Source of the DNA: an uncultured Eubacteriales bacterium
GTDB taxonomy: Bacteria > Bacillota > Clostridia > Lachnospirales > Bianqueaceae
Assembly (NCBI GenBank): GCA_900315265.1
Contig: OMYN01000008.1
Coordinates: 16,017-80,016 of the forward strand
Reading direction: 5' to 3'
Length of the DNA stretch: 64,000 bases
The translations under genes and the position numbers were made by a program. Under the pieces are notes generated by a model. The model was not told the DNA's origin. It ran no database searches and saw only the letters and a list, made by a program, of their open reading frames with translations. Each line of letters starts with the position of its first letter. Position 1 is the stretch's first letter. This document shows, in pieces, positions 52,128 through 61,431 of the stretch.

Positions 52128-53287
52128 GAGACTTTATAAATCCCGTCGTCCGGCAGATGAAACCTTCCGGCATCCGTAAATTTTTCGATATTGCCGCTGA
52201 AATGGACAACGTGATCTCCCTGGGTGTGGGCGAACCGGATTTTGATACTCCCTGGAGTATTCGGGAAACCGCGATCTACACTTTGGAACAGGGGCGCACC
52301 CATTACACGGCGAATGCCGGACTGAAAGAACTCCGGCAGGAACTGGCTTCCTATGCCTTCCGCAAGTATCAGCTGATCTACGATCCCCTGCACGAGATCC
52401 TGGTCACGGTCGGCGGTTCCGAAGCGATCGACCTTAGCCTTAAAGCTATGCTGGAGGCCGGCGACGAGGTATTGATCCCGGAACCTTCCTACGTATCCTA
52501 CATCCCTTGTACCCAAATGGCCGGAGGCACTCCGGTCATGGTACCGCTGCGGGAAGAAAACCAATTTAAATTGATGGCGGACGACCTGGAAAAGAAGGTC
52601 ACCCCCCGTTCTAAGATCCTGATCATGCCTTTCCCCAACAACCCGACCGGATCGATCATGACAAAAGAAGATCTTGAGCCTATTGCTGATTTTGTCAAAG
52701 CTCACGACCTTTTCGTGATCAGCGATGAGATATATGCGGAGCTGACTTACGGTGATCATCCCCATGTGTCGATCGGTTCGCTGGACGGCATGAAAGAAAG
52801 GACCCTGGTCATCAACGGCTTTTCAAAGACTTTTGCCATGACCGGCTGGCGCCTGGGCTACGCTATGGGGCCGGACTGGCTGATCCATGAAATGACTAAG
52901 ATCCATCAGTTTTCGATCATGTGCGCTCCTACCAACAGCCAGTATGCCGCCATCAATGCACTCAGGGACTGCGACGAACAGGTAGCAAAAATGAGGCGGG
53001 AATATAACCGCCGGCGCAGGTTCCTGATGCAGCGGCTGAGCGAGATGGGTATGGACTGTTTTGAACCTTTCGGAGCTTTTTATGTCTTTCCGTCAATCAA
53101 AAAATACGGCCTTTCTTCCGAAGAATTCTGCCGCCGTCTTTTGTTCGACCAAAGGGTAGCGGTCGTTCCGGGAGATGCCTTTGGGCCGGACGGAGAGGGG
53201 CACGTCCGTATTTCCTATGCCTACAGCATCGACGCGCTGAAAAAGGCTCTGGAAAGGATCCAGGCATTTATTGAAAAGGAATTATAA
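52118..53287 (+). CDS. class I/II aminotransferase (PLP-dependent)
   Basis: A 389-aa fold type I aminotransferase of the PatA/AspB type. Lys237 in NGFSKTFAMTGWRLGY binds PLP; FPNNPTGSIM, SDEIYAELTY and the C-terminal Arg in GHVRISYA are the other conserved contacts. Amino donor is not certain (aspartate, aromatic or branched amino acids are all possible). Translation probably starts at TTG 52118, with AAAGGA 7 bases before it, inside the lrp-type gene. mutS2 begins 2 bases after its stop. Confidence 0.9.
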   Translation: MAVRDFINPVVRQMKPSGIRKFFDIAAEMDNVISLGVGEPDFDTPWSIRETAIYTLEQGRTHYTANAGLKELRQELASYAFRKYQLIYDPLHEILVTVGGSEAIDLSLKAMLEAGDEVLIPEPSYVSYIPCTQMAGGTPVMVPLREENQFKLMADDLEKKVTPRSKILIMPFPNNPTGSIMTKEDLEPIADFVKAHDLFVISDEIYAELTYGDHPHVSIGSLDGMKERTLVINGFSKTFAMTGWRLGYAMGPDWLIHEMTKIHQFSIMCAPTNSQYAAINALRDCDEQVAKMRREYNRRRRFLMQRLSEMGMDCFEPFGAFYVFPSIKKYGLSSEEFCRRLLFDQRVAVVPGDAFGPDGEGHVRISYAYSIDALKKALERIQAFIEKEL

Positions 53288-53289
53288 AT

Positions 53290-55680
53290 ATGGAAACAAA
53301 GTATCTGACTAAGCTCGAATTCGATAAGATACGGTCGCAGCTGGCCGCCTATGCTTACTCAGATCTGGCGAAACAGACGGCGCTTTCCCTGGAGCCGTCT
53401 GCTTCTATTTTTGAAATCGACCGGTGGTTGGACGAGACAGGCGAAGCCTTCCGGTATCTGACAGTAAAAGGAGCACCTTCTTTCAACGGCCTTACGGATA
53501 TCAGGGATTCCGTTTCCAGGAGCAGTAAAGGCGCCGCGCTGACCATGCATGAGTTTCTGGTCATTGCCGCCTATCTGGATGTTATTTCCCGCTTGAAAGA
53601 TTATGGGGAACGGGAAGGCGAGCTGACCGGTGATTTTCCCAACCTGGATCCTATGTTTCAGGGCCTGATGCCTCAGATGCGCCTTGAAAAAGAAATCTAC
53701 CGCTGTATCCTGGATGATGACGATATGGCGGACGACGCCTCGCAGGAGCTGCACCGGATCCGACGGCAGATCTTTATCAACGAAAGCCAGATCCAAAGTC
53801 AGCTGCAGAACATGATCCATTCGGAAGCTTTGAAGAGCTCTCTTCAAGATGCGATCGTGACCGTCCGGCAGGGGCGCTACTGCCTTCCGGTCCGGTCCGA
53901 ATTCAGAGGGAATATCCGGGGCATGGTGCACGACCAGTCTTCCAGCGGATCGACTCTGTTTATCGAACCGGCAGCGGTCGTAGAACGCAATAATGAGATC
54001 GCAAAGCTGAGAGTCGACGAGCAGATGGAAATAGCCCGCATCCTGCGAAGCCTTGGCAAAATGGTCAACGGAGCTGCGGAGGAGATCCTGGCAAGTTTCA
54101 AGATCCTTACCGACCTGGACTTTATTTTCGCCAAAGCCAAGCTGGCAGCTCAGGAAAACGCGGTAAGGCCGATGGTCAGCGAAGAAAGAAAAATCGAGAT
54201 CAACGGCGCCAGACATCCATTGCTGGATCCCCATAAGGTGGTTCCCATCGACCTTCGCCTGGGGGATGGCTTTACTTCTTTGATTATCACCGGTCCCAAC
54301 ACCGGCGGTAAAACCGTTTCCTTAAAGACGCTGGGCCTTCTTCAGGTCATGGGGCAGTCCGGGCTTTTTATCCCTTCTAAAGAAAATCCCCGCCTGACCG
54401 TTCTGGATCAGGTATTTGCGGATATCGGCGATGAGCAGAGCATCGAACAGAGTTTGAGTACCTTTTCGTCCCACATGGTCACCATCGTAGACATTTTAGG
54501 AAAGATGACGGAAAGGTCCCTGGTCCTTTTTGATGAACTTGGCGCCGGGACCGATCCGACCGAAGGAGCGGCACTGGCTCAGTCCATCCTGGAGAATCTG
54601 CATCAGCGGAAGATCCTGACCGCGGCAACCACTCATTACAGTGAACTGAAAGTTTACGCGATCTCGACAGAGGGAGTCGAAAACGCCTGCTGCGAATTCG
54701 ACGTAAAGACTCTGATGCCGACTTACCGCCTTCTGATCGGTATGCCGGGCAAGAGCAATGCCTTTGCCATATCCCGCCGCCTGGGGCTCCCGGAGTCCAT
54801 TATCCATGATGCGTCGGAACTTTTGGAGACCAATGACGTAAAGTTCGAAGATATGATCAGCGACCTGGAAGCCAGACGCATAGAGGTCGAAAAAGAGCAG
54901 GCCGAGATCGATCGTCTCAAACGGGAAATGGCCCGGCTGAGAAGTGAAGCGGCCGAAGAAAAGAAGCGGACGGAAGAAGAGAAGGATTCCATCATCCTGA
55001 AGGCTAAGAAAGAAGCTAAAGAATATCTGCGCAAAGCCAAGCTGGATGCCGACCAGACCATCAACCGGGTCAATAAGCTGGCAAAAAGCGGCGGAGTCGA
55101 TATGGCGGCACTTGAGAAAGAGCGTGCCCGCCTGAGAGAAAAGGCGCAGAAGATCACCATCGAGCAGGAGGACGGGCAGAGGACCGACCTTATCGAAGCA
55201 AGGCCGGAAGATCTGATCCCCGGCACTCATATCATGCTGAAAGGCTTCGATCAGGAGTACAGCGTCCTTAGCAAGCCCGATGCCAGAGGACGGCTCCAGG
55301 TTCAGGCCGGCATCATCAAGATGCAGGTAAAGATGGATGATATTGTCGGCATCGTCCCTGAAGTCAAACAAAAAGAATTCAAACCGAAAAAAGCTCCGGA
55401 GAAACAAAGCTCCCTGGGCACGTCCCAGACCATCCATCTGGAGGTCGACCTTCGCGGCATGATGACAGATGAGGGGGTCGCGGTCCTGGATAAATATCTG
55501 GATGATGCCTACCTATCCGGTGTGGATGAAGTGCGTGTCATTCACGGCAAAGGGACCGGAGCCATGAGGACCGCCGTGCAGAGTTATCTGAGGCATTCTC
55601 CTCACGTTAAATCTTTCCGGCTGGGAGTATACGGAGAAGGCGATTCCGGCGTTACCATCGTAACGATGAAACGACGGTAA
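53290..55680 (+). CDS. mutS2: endonuclease MutS2
   Basis: A 796-aa MutS paralogue with the core and ATPase domains but no mismatch-recognition domain. Walker A is TGPNTGGKT (about residue 334), Walker B LVLFDELGAGTDPTEGAAL, followed by a long charged coiled coil (about 510-620) and the C-terminal Smr domain (VDLRGM...VIHGKGTGAMR). MutS2 suppresses recombination and, in Gram-positive bacteria, rescues collided ribosomes. It is tightly spaced after the aminotransferase gene. Confidence 0.95.
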   Translation: METKYLTKLEFDKIRSQLAAYAYSDLAKQTALSLEPSASIFEIDRWLDETGEAFRYLTVKGAPSFNGLTDIRDSVSRSSKGAALTMHEFLVIAAYLDVISRLKDYGEREGELTGDFPNLDPMFQGLMPQMRLEKEIYRCILDDDDMADDASQELHRIRRQIFINESQIQSQLQNMIHSEALKSSLQDAIVTVRQGRYCLPVRSEFRGNIRGMVHDQSSSGSTLFIEPAAVVERNNEIAKLRVDEQMEIARILRSLGKMVNGAAEEILASFKILTDLDFIFAKAKLAAQENAVRPMVSEERKIEINGARHPLLDPHKVVPIDLRLGDGFTSLIITGPNTGGKTVSLKTLGLLQVMGQSGLFIPSKENPRLTVLDQVFADIGDEQSIEQSLSTFSSHMVTIVDILGKMTERSLVLFDELGAGTDPTEGAALAQSILENLHQRKILTAATTHYSELKVYAISTEGVENACCEFDVKTLMPTYRLLIGMPGKSNAFAISRRLGLPESIIHDASELLETNDVKFEDMISDLEARRIEVEKEQAEIDRLKREMARLRSEAAEEKKRTEEEKDSIILKAKKEAKEYLRKAKLDADQTINRVNKLAKSGGVDMAALEKERARLREKAQKITIEQEDGQRTDLIEARPEDLIPGTHIMLKGFDQEYSVLSKPDARGRLQVQAGIIKMQVKMDDIVGIVPEVKQKEFKPKKAPEKQSSLGTSQTIHLEVDLRGMMTDEGVAVLDKYLDDAYLSGVDEVRVIHGKGTGAMRTAVQSYLRHSPHVKSFRLGVYGEGDSGVTIVTMKRR

Positions 55681-55721
55681 GATACCGATTGCGGAAAACA
55701 CTCTAAAGGGAGAAATGGATC

Positions 55722-56414
55722 ATGAATACCAAGCAGAGGATACTGATCGCGGATGATGACAGTAACATCGCGGAGCTGATTTCCTTGTATTTGACCAAAG
55801 AAGGTTATGAGACTCAGATCGCTTCGGACGGCAAAGAAGCATTAAAGATGGTCGGATCCTTTTCACCGGACCTGATCATCCTTGATATCATGATGCCGGA
55901 AATGGACGGCTACGAAGTATGCCGTGAAGTCCGTAAAAACAGTATGACGCCTATCATCATGCTGACGGCCAAGGGAGAAACCTTCGATAAAGTCCTGGGC
56001 CTGGAGCTGGGAGCGGATGACTATATGGTCAAACCTTTTGATACAAAAGAGCTGGTAGCCAGGGTCAAAGCTGTCCTGCGCCGTCAGGGGACCACCGAGA
56101 ACAACTCACGCAAGGTTTCCTATGATCAGCTGACCATCAATATGTCCAATTACTCGGTTTCCTACATGGACCGCAATATAGAAATGCCTCCAAAAGAACT
56201 GGAATTGCTGTTCTATCTGGCGACACATCCCAACCAGGTCTTTACCCGCGAACAGCTCTTGAACCAGATCTGGGGCTATGAATATTACGGAGACACCCGC
56301 ACGGTGGATGTTCATATCAAACGGATCCGCGAAAAATTAGGCAGTGACGAGGACCATCCTAACTGGAGCATCAAAACGGTCTGGGGAGTAGGCTATAAAT
56401 TTGAATCCAAATAA
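55722..56414 (+). CDS. OmpR/PhoB-family response regulator
   Basis: A 230-aa two-component regulator. The receiver domain has the acidic pocket DDD (11-13), phospho-acceptor Asp55 in LIILDIMMPEMDGYE, Thr in MLTAKGE and Lys in MVKPFDTKEL. The C-terminal winged helix (about 130-230) ends TVWGVGYKFE. AAAGGGAG precedes the ATG. Its last 14 bases overlap the kinase gene, so the pair is translated together. Targets unknown. Confidence 0.94.
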   Translation: MNTKQRILIADDDSNIAELISLYLTKEGYETQIASDGKEALKMVGSFSPDLIILDIMMPEMDGYEVCREVRKNSMTPIIMLTAKGETFDKVLGLELGADDYMVKPFDTKELVARVKAVLRRQGTTENNSRKVSYDQLTINMSNYSVSYMDRNIEMPPKELELLFYLATHPNQVFTREQLLNQIWGYEYYGDTRTVDVHIKRIREKLGSDEDHPNWSIKTVWGVGYKFESK

Positions 56415-58047
56415 AAAACAAAAGACGAAGGGAATAAAAAAGCCGGTCTTTTTATCGATCAAGACTAAATTTTTCGGCGTCTACTGCCTGCTGCTGGCTG
56501 CGATCGTGATCGTCGTTGCCATGCTTCTTCCAATGATCTTCAATATGTATTTTATATCGGAAAAATCCAATGAGCTTTCCAAGGTCCGTTCGATCGTTTC
56601 CGACATTGTGAAGGAATCCGATTTTCAGCAGGATCCGGTGACCACCAAGCTGCTGGAAAATACAGCCCAGGCTGCGGACATTGTCATCTGGATCTGTATC
56701 GAACAGTCCGACGGCAGTATCGGTATTTATGTGTTCGGAAAGACTGCCAACAGTATCTCTCCTGTTGATTTTAATAATTTTACACAGGCGGAAAAAGAAC
56801 GGGTCATCCATGTGTTGGACGGAGAGCAGACCGGCAAATTGATAAGTGCCTTTCCAAGTGCCTTTAAGGGAAGGACCTTGTCCACGGGCTATCGCCAGGA
56901 ATATCTGGTTGCCAGTGACATGGCGTTCGGATCGCTGACCATGACCATAAAATCCTATAAACAGGGAGCCGTTTTTCTGAACGTATCCATGGGTGATATC
57001 GACCTTATGTCCAATACCCTGCAGAAGGTCGTTTTCGGAATACTGGTGCTGATTACGTTGACCGCTGTTTTGATGCTTTGGATCATGGGAAGCAACGTGC
57101 TTACCCCTGTAAAGCAGATGACTCAGGCTGCGCAAGCCATTTCAAAAGGCGACTTTTCACAGGAAGTGGAAGTTCGCAGCAACGACGAGATCGGTCAGCT
57201 GGAACAGGCTTTTAATACCATGGCCAAGGAACTGCAGTCGGTGGATACCCTGCAGAGCGACTTTATCGCGAACATTTCGCACGATTTCCGCTCGCCTCTG
57301 ACATCGATCAAAGGTTATGTGGAAGCCATGCTGGATGGTACCATCCCTCAGGAGCTGTTTCCCAAATATTTGAAAGTTGTCCTGGATGAAGCCAACCGGC
57401 TGACCAAGATGACCAACAATGTCCTTGATCTGACCAAGATGGAGAACGGTCAGATCGAGATGCATATCCGCCCCTTTGATATCAACGAGTCGATCGTGTC
57501 GATCGCTTTGACCTTTGAACAAAGGGTCAATGAGAAGAAGATCAAGATGAACTTTCAGTTCCTTCAGGAAAAGCTTTATGTCAGTGCCGATCCTGATTTG
57601 ATCGAGAGGGTCATCTATAACCTGCTGGATAACGCGTTGAAATTTACAGATGAGGGGGACAGCATCACTGTCGAGACCTCGATCGTAGGCAGGAAAGCCT
57701 ATATCACCGTTTCCGATACAGGAAGCGGGATCGATGAAAATGCCCTGCCGCATATCTTCGAACGGTTCAATAAAGGGGACAAATCCCGAGGGAAAAACAA
57801 GATGGGAACGGGGCTTGGCCTGGCGATCGTTAAGCAGATCATGCTCCAGCATCATGAAGATATCACGGTCTACAGTAAGGTAGGGGAGGGAACGAAATTT
57901 ACCTTCACCCTGCCTTTGGCTCCCAAATCGGCGGTAACCAGCGCGGCTGCATCAGCTGTGTCTGCACAGGCAGCTTCTGCGGCCGTAGCTTCGGAAGAAT
58001 CGCTGGAAGCGGAAAGCAAACCGGACGATCCGGCAGAAAAGAATTGA
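56401..58047 (+). CDS. sensor histidine kinase
   Basis: A 548-aa membrane kinase paired with the upstream regulator. Two membrane segments (about 24-50 and 211-231) frame an external sensing domain of about 160 residues. HAMP follows (about 232-285), then HisKA with His294 in ISHDFRSPLTSIKGY and the ATPase domain (NLLDNALKF, VSDTGSGID, GTGLGLAIV). The Ala/Ser/Glu-rich C-terminal 35 residues are low-complexity. It starts at TTG 56401 inside the regulator gene. Signal unknown; layout resembles PhoR- and WalK-type kinases. Confidence 0.92.
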   Translation: MNPNKKQKTKGIKKPVFLSIKTKFFGVYCLLLAAIVIVVAMLLPMIFNMYFISEKSNELSKVRSIVSDIVKESDFQQDPVTTKLLENTAQAADIVIWICIEQSDGSIGIYVFGKTANSISPVDFNNFTQAEKERVIHVLDGEQTGKLISAFPSAFKGRTLSTGYRQEYLVASDMAFGSLTMTIKSYKQGAVFLNVSMGDIDLMSNTLQKVVFGILVLITLTAVLMLWIMGSNVLTPVKQMTQAAQAISKGDFSQEVEVRSNDEIGQLEQAFNTMAKELQSVDTLQSDFIANISHDFRSPLTSIKGYVEAMLDGTIPQELFPKYLKVVLDEANRLTKMTNNVLDLTKMENGQIEMHIRPFDINESIVSIALTFEQRVNEKKIKMNFQFLQEKLYVSADPDLIERVIYNLLDNALKFTDEGDSITVETSIVGRKAYITVSDTGSGIDENALPHIFERFNKGDKSRGKNKMGTGLGLAIVKQIMLQHHEDITVYSKVGEGTKFTFTLPLAPKSAVTSAAASAVSAQAASAAVASEESLEAESKPDDPAEKN

Positions 58048-58056
58048 GGTGTACAG

Positions 58057-59013
58057 ATGAATAAGATCGCTGACTTTGCTGATGGACAGCATATAGTTGA
58101 TTGTTATCTTGTCCGCGACAAGCTTGAACTGGTCACAAAAGCAGGCAAGGACTATATGAAACTGATACTGGAAGACAGCAGCCGCACCATAAACGGGATG
58201 GTCTGGGATCTGGAAAGTGCCCTGATCGGCAGCTTCCGCAAGGGAGACGTCGTCAAGGTAGATGCCTTTGTACAGACCTATCAGGGGGCTTTGCAGCTGA
58301 ATATCGTACGTATCCGTCAGGCCAAAGCCGGTGAGTATAAACTGGAGGATCTGTTCAAGGTAAGTAAAAAAGATCCGGAAGACCTGTATCAGCAGGCCCT
58401 TGCCATGATCGATCAGATCCGGGACCCCGGCCTCAAACAGCTTGTCGAGTATTTCTATAAACTGAATCCAAACACGATCAAAAAACTTAAACAGCATCCG
58501 GCTGCCAAAAGCATCCATCATGATTATGTGGGAGGCCTTTTAGAGCATTCGGTGACCGTTGCGGAGTATGCCGTCTCTTTTCAGGAGGCATATCCTCAAA
58601 TGGATAAGGACCTGCTGATAGCAGGAGGCTTGCTTCATGATATCGGAAAGCTGTCGGAGCTGGCACCTATCCCTCTGAACGATTATACCGACAGCGGCCG
58701 CCTTCTGGGACATATCACCATCGGCTATCAGATGGTGCATGAAGCTGGCGCTCGCATAGGCCTTCTGTCTCAAAAGAAGCTCCTGCAGCTTGAACACATG
58801 ATCCTGTCCCATCATGGAGAAAGGGAATTCGGGTCTCCGGTCGTTCCGGAAACGATGGAAGCTATGGCTCTTCATATGGCCGATTTATGCGATTCTCATC
58901 TGAAGCAGATGGAAGAGCAGATCGAAACAGATCGTACAGAGGGCAGCTGGACGGCCTATAACCGTGTGCTGGACCGCTATATCTATAAACCGGAGGAGTC
59001 GGATGAGCGCTAA
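58057..59013 (+). CDS. YhaM-type 3'-5' exoribonuclease (OB fold plus HD domain)
   Basis: A 318-aa protein with an N-terminal OB-type nucleic-acid-binding domain (about 10-95) and an HD phosphohydrolase domain (about 150-290). Metal ligands are visible in GGLLEHSVTVAEYA, GGLLHDIGKL, GHITIGYQMV and LSHHGEREFGSP. This domain order matches YhaM of Bacillus, a Mn-dependent exonuclease for RNA and single-stranded DNA. AGGTG lies before the ATG. It overlaps rlmD by 11 bases. Confidence 0.9.
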   Translation: MNKIADFADGQHIVDCYLVRDKLELVTKAGKDYMKLILEDSSRTINGMVWDLESALIGSFRKGDVVKVDAFVQTYQGALQLNIVRIRQAKAGEYKLEDLFKVSKKDPEDLYQQALAMIDQIRDPGLKQLVEYFYKLNPNTIKKLKQHPAAKSIHHDYVGGLLEHSVTVAEYAVSFQEAYPQMDKDLLIAGGLLHDIGKLSELAPIPLNDYTDSGRLLGHITIGYQMVHEAGARIGLLSQKKLLQLEHMILSHHGEREFGSPVVPETMEAMALHMADLCDSHLKQMEEQIETDRTEGSWTAYNRVLDRYIYKPEESDER

Positions 59014-60691
59014 AGGGAAGGTCCCTGTTTCGAAAAATCAGGAATTTGAGCTGGTCATCGACGCCGTCAACGACCAGGGGGACGGCCTGGGACGGTATCA
59101 GGGATTTGCAATCATGGTACCGGGTCTTCTGGCAGGCGAAAAGGCTTTGGTACACGTTGTGCAGGTAAGAGCCCACTTTGCTTACGCAAAAATCGTCCAA
59201 GTCCTTGTGTCATCAGAAGACAGAGTGGATCCTCAATGTCCTTTAAACGGAAAGTGCGGCGGCTGTCAGCTGGGCCACATGTCCTATCCGGCTCAGCTGG
59301 CTTATAAACATGATAAAGTCGCGGAAAAGCTGATCCGGACCGGTCATTTCAGCCCGGAAGAAGTCCAAAGCAAGCTGGCCCCGGTAACGTTGGGAATGAA
59401 TGGGGATCAGTGGCAGCATTATCGTAATAAAGCTCAATTTCCGGTCCAGATCATCAACGGAAAAGCAGAGGCAGGATTTTATGCCCTGCACAGCCACCGC
59501 CTGCTGCCTGCCTACCATTGTCTGCTTCAGTCCCAAACAGCCAATCGAATGATCCAAGATATAATGGAAGAGGTCCGTATATGCCGCTTATCGGTTTATT
59601 CCGAAGAAACCGGCAAGGGGCTGCTTCGTCATGTGCTGATCCGGACCTCCTCGGACAACAAACAAGTCTCAGCCCTTTTCGTGATCAACGGAAGTACTTT
59701 ACCTCACCAGGATAAATGGGCGGCTTTTATGGAAAGGGAAGGTGTAACCAGCTTTTCCGTTAACATCAATCAAGCCAATACCAACGTGATCCTGGGACGC
59801 AGCAGTAAACTGGTGTACGGAAATCAATATCTGACCGACCGGATGGATGGCCTTACTTTTCAGATCTCTCCTGAATCTTTTTATCAGGTCAACCCTCAGC
59901 AGACACAGAAACTGTATCAGACGGCACTGGACTTTGCCGCTATCAAGGATAGCGACACTGTATGGGATGCTTACTGCGGCATCGGTACCATCAGCCTCTT
60001 TTTAGCCCGCAGAGCGAAACATGTCTACGGTGTTGAAATCGTTCCAGCAGCTATTGAAAACGCAAAAATGAACGCAAAAGCCAATAAAATCGACAATGTA
60101 ACGTTTTACTGCGGCAGCGCGGAAAAGGTTATGCCTGAAGAGTATAGAGAACACGGGGTCAAAGCAGACGTCGTGGTTGTCGATCCGCCCCGCAGCGGCT
60201 GCGATAAGGCTTTGCTGGATACTTTGCTGGATATGAAGCCGGATCGTATCGTCTATGTTTCCTGCGACCCTGCGACCCTTTCCCGTGACTTAGATTACCT
60301 GTGTCATCAGGAAAAAAGCTGCTATGGCCTGGTCAAAGCACAGGCAGTGGACATGTTTTCAAATACGTTTCACGTCGAGACGTGCGTCCTTTTAGTCCAC
60401 AACATGTCGACTGAGAAATTCACGGTAGAATATACTCCTAAAGACAGCAGTTATATGGAGAAGCTTACGCCTAATGCTACATACCGAGAAATACAGGAAT
60501 GGATAGCACAGAATTACAACGGTATGAAAGTTTCCAATCTGTATATAGCTCAGGTAAAACAGAAGTACGGAATAATCGAGCGTGAAAATTACAATAAAGG
60601 CGAAGGAAAAGCAAAAGTTCCGAAAGTAACACCAGAAAAAGAAAAAGCCATTGAAGCTGCGCTAAGACACTTCAGGCTGATAGAAAATTAA
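59003..60691 (+). CDS. rlmD: 23S rRNA (uracil-5-)-methyltransferase with a replaced C-terminal tail
   Basis: A 562-aa enzyme: TRAM domain (about 8-65), Fe-S cluster cysteines in CPLNGKCGGCQLGH (about 79-92), SAM motif WDAYCGIGTISL and catalytic Cys in VSCDPATLSRDL. The normal protein ends near FHVETCVLL (about residue 464). Here a further 98 residues follow, with a helical, basic block (YREIQEWIAQNYNGMKVSNL, YIAQVKQKYGI) and a Lys/Pro-rich end in more AT-rich codons. I read this tail as contributed by an element inserted in the gene's 3' end. ATG at 59003 has GGAGG upstream. Whether it acts as RlmD or RlmCD is not resolvable. Confidence 0.87.
   Translation: MSAKGKVPVSKNQEFELVIDAVNDQGDGLGRYQGFAIMVPGLLAGEKALVHVVQVRAHFAYAKIVQVLVSSEDRVDPQCPLNGKCGGCQLGHMSYPAQLAYKHDKVAEKLIRTGHFSPEEVQSKLAPVTLGMNGDQWQHYRNKAQFPVQIINGKAEAGFYALHSHRLLPAYHCLLQSQTANRMIQDIMEEVRICRLSVYSEETGKGLLRHVLIRTSSDNKQVSALFVINGSTLPHQDKWAAFMEREGVTSFSVNINQANTNVILGRSSKLVYGNQYLTDRMDGLTFQISPESFYQVNPQQTQKLYQTALDFAAIKDSDTVWDAYCGIGTISLFLARRAKHVYGVEIVPAAIENAKMNAKANKIDNVTFYCGSAEKVMPEEYREHGVKADVVVVDPPRSGCDKALLDTLLDMKPDRIVYVSCDPATLSRDLDYLCHQEKSCYGLVKAQAVDMFSNTFHVETCVLLVHNMSTEKFTVEYTPKDSSYMEKLTPNATYREIQEWIAQNYNGMKVSNLYIAQVKQKYGIIERENYNKGEGKAKVPKVTPEKEKAIEAALRHFRLIEN
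60371..60384. other. candidate attachment-site core in rlmD
   Basis: CACGTC-GA-GACGTG is a perfect inverted repeat coding for His-Val-Glu-Thr in the last conserved rlmD block, exactly where host-like sequence gives way to the foreign tail. The 3' end of this gene family (rumA) is a known integration site for mobile elements in Bacillota. The matching right-end copy is outside the window. Confidence 0.5.
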
Positions 60692-60726
60692 AACACAACA
60701 AAAATTAACCTGCGTAAGCAGTAAAG

Positions 60727-60754
60727 GCCGAGGGAGAAATCCTTCGGCTTTTTT
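60727..60754 (+). terminator. terminator after the rlmD tail
   Basis: GCCGAGGGA and TCCTTCGGC form a 9-bp stem (one G-T pair) with an AGAAA-type loop, followed by T6. Confidence 0.85.
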
Positions 60755-60865
60755 ATATGAAAACAGGCTCTTCTCGTTTAATCTGAGAAGGTTTTCATTC
60801 AAACGGCAGGGTTTATACATGGAAAAGTCGTTCTGATTAAAAATCTGGATTGAACATGCTGAAGA

Positions 60866-61153
60866 ATGTAATGTATGTAATGTGATGTAATGTGGTTAGA
60901 TTACACGAGAAATCCGCTCTGATAGCGGATCTTTTCCAAAATGTAATGTTGTAATGTGATTCTCCAAGTTATAAATACAGGGAGATGGTAGGTGTTGAAT
61001 TGGAAGGGTGATTTTTCTTATATGCGTAAACTTTAATTTTTACATTACATTATTACATTTTTCCTAAATCTCTAATAAAGCCTTTGTAGGACTGGATTTT
61101 CAATGTAATGTAAAACGTAATGTGGATGTAATGTAAATGATTTTACATTACAT
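60866..61153. repeat. iteron array ATGTAATGT, candidate replication origin
   Basis: Perfect ATGTAATGT occurs at 60866, 60875, 60885, 60941, 61103 and 61126, and its complement ACATTACAT at 61042 and 61145. One-mismatch copies lie at 60949 and 61115. The first three are spaced 9 and 10 bases apart, close to a helical turn. A perfect 7-bp hairpin (ATCCGCT / AGCGGAT, 60912-60930) sits between two groups. The surrounding sequence is AT-rich. With a replication helicase 850 bases downstream this looks like an iteron origin; binding is inferred. Confidence 0.7.
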
Positions 61154-61181
61154 TTTTGTTGAAAAAAATACCCTGCTTATT

Positions 61182-61216
61182 CTCTGTATACAGAGGGAGG
61201 GCTTTGTCCCCCCCTC
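61182..61216. other. overlapping palindrome and GC-rich hairpin
   Basis: CTCTGTATACAGAG (61182-61195) is a perfect 14-base palindrome. Its right arm overlaps a hairpin with arms AGAGGGAGGG and CCCCCCCTCT (one mismatch) around CTTTGT (61192-61216). The two structures exclude each other. It could be an operator, a transfer nick region or part of the origin. Confidence 0.45.
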
Positions 61217-61431
61217 TTAAGTAAGAAAACTATCTTCTGTCTGGAGCGTAAGCCCCTTGACGGTTCCATCCGTCTTTGCTACTGTATTTTGGAAAAATTT
61301 TTTTGAAGAATTTATCCTCATAAATGAGCATAATTGGCCGAAAATGATCTGAATAATCAGTGAATTTTGAAAAGAGTATTGAAGTTCGTGAATTATTATG
61401 CTAAATTGTAAATAGATTCATGAGATGAAAC

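Noticed and set aside
60866..61153. CRISPR array
   Set aside because: The repeats are only 9 bases, in both orientations and irregularly spaced, with no spacers of uniform length and no cas genes.
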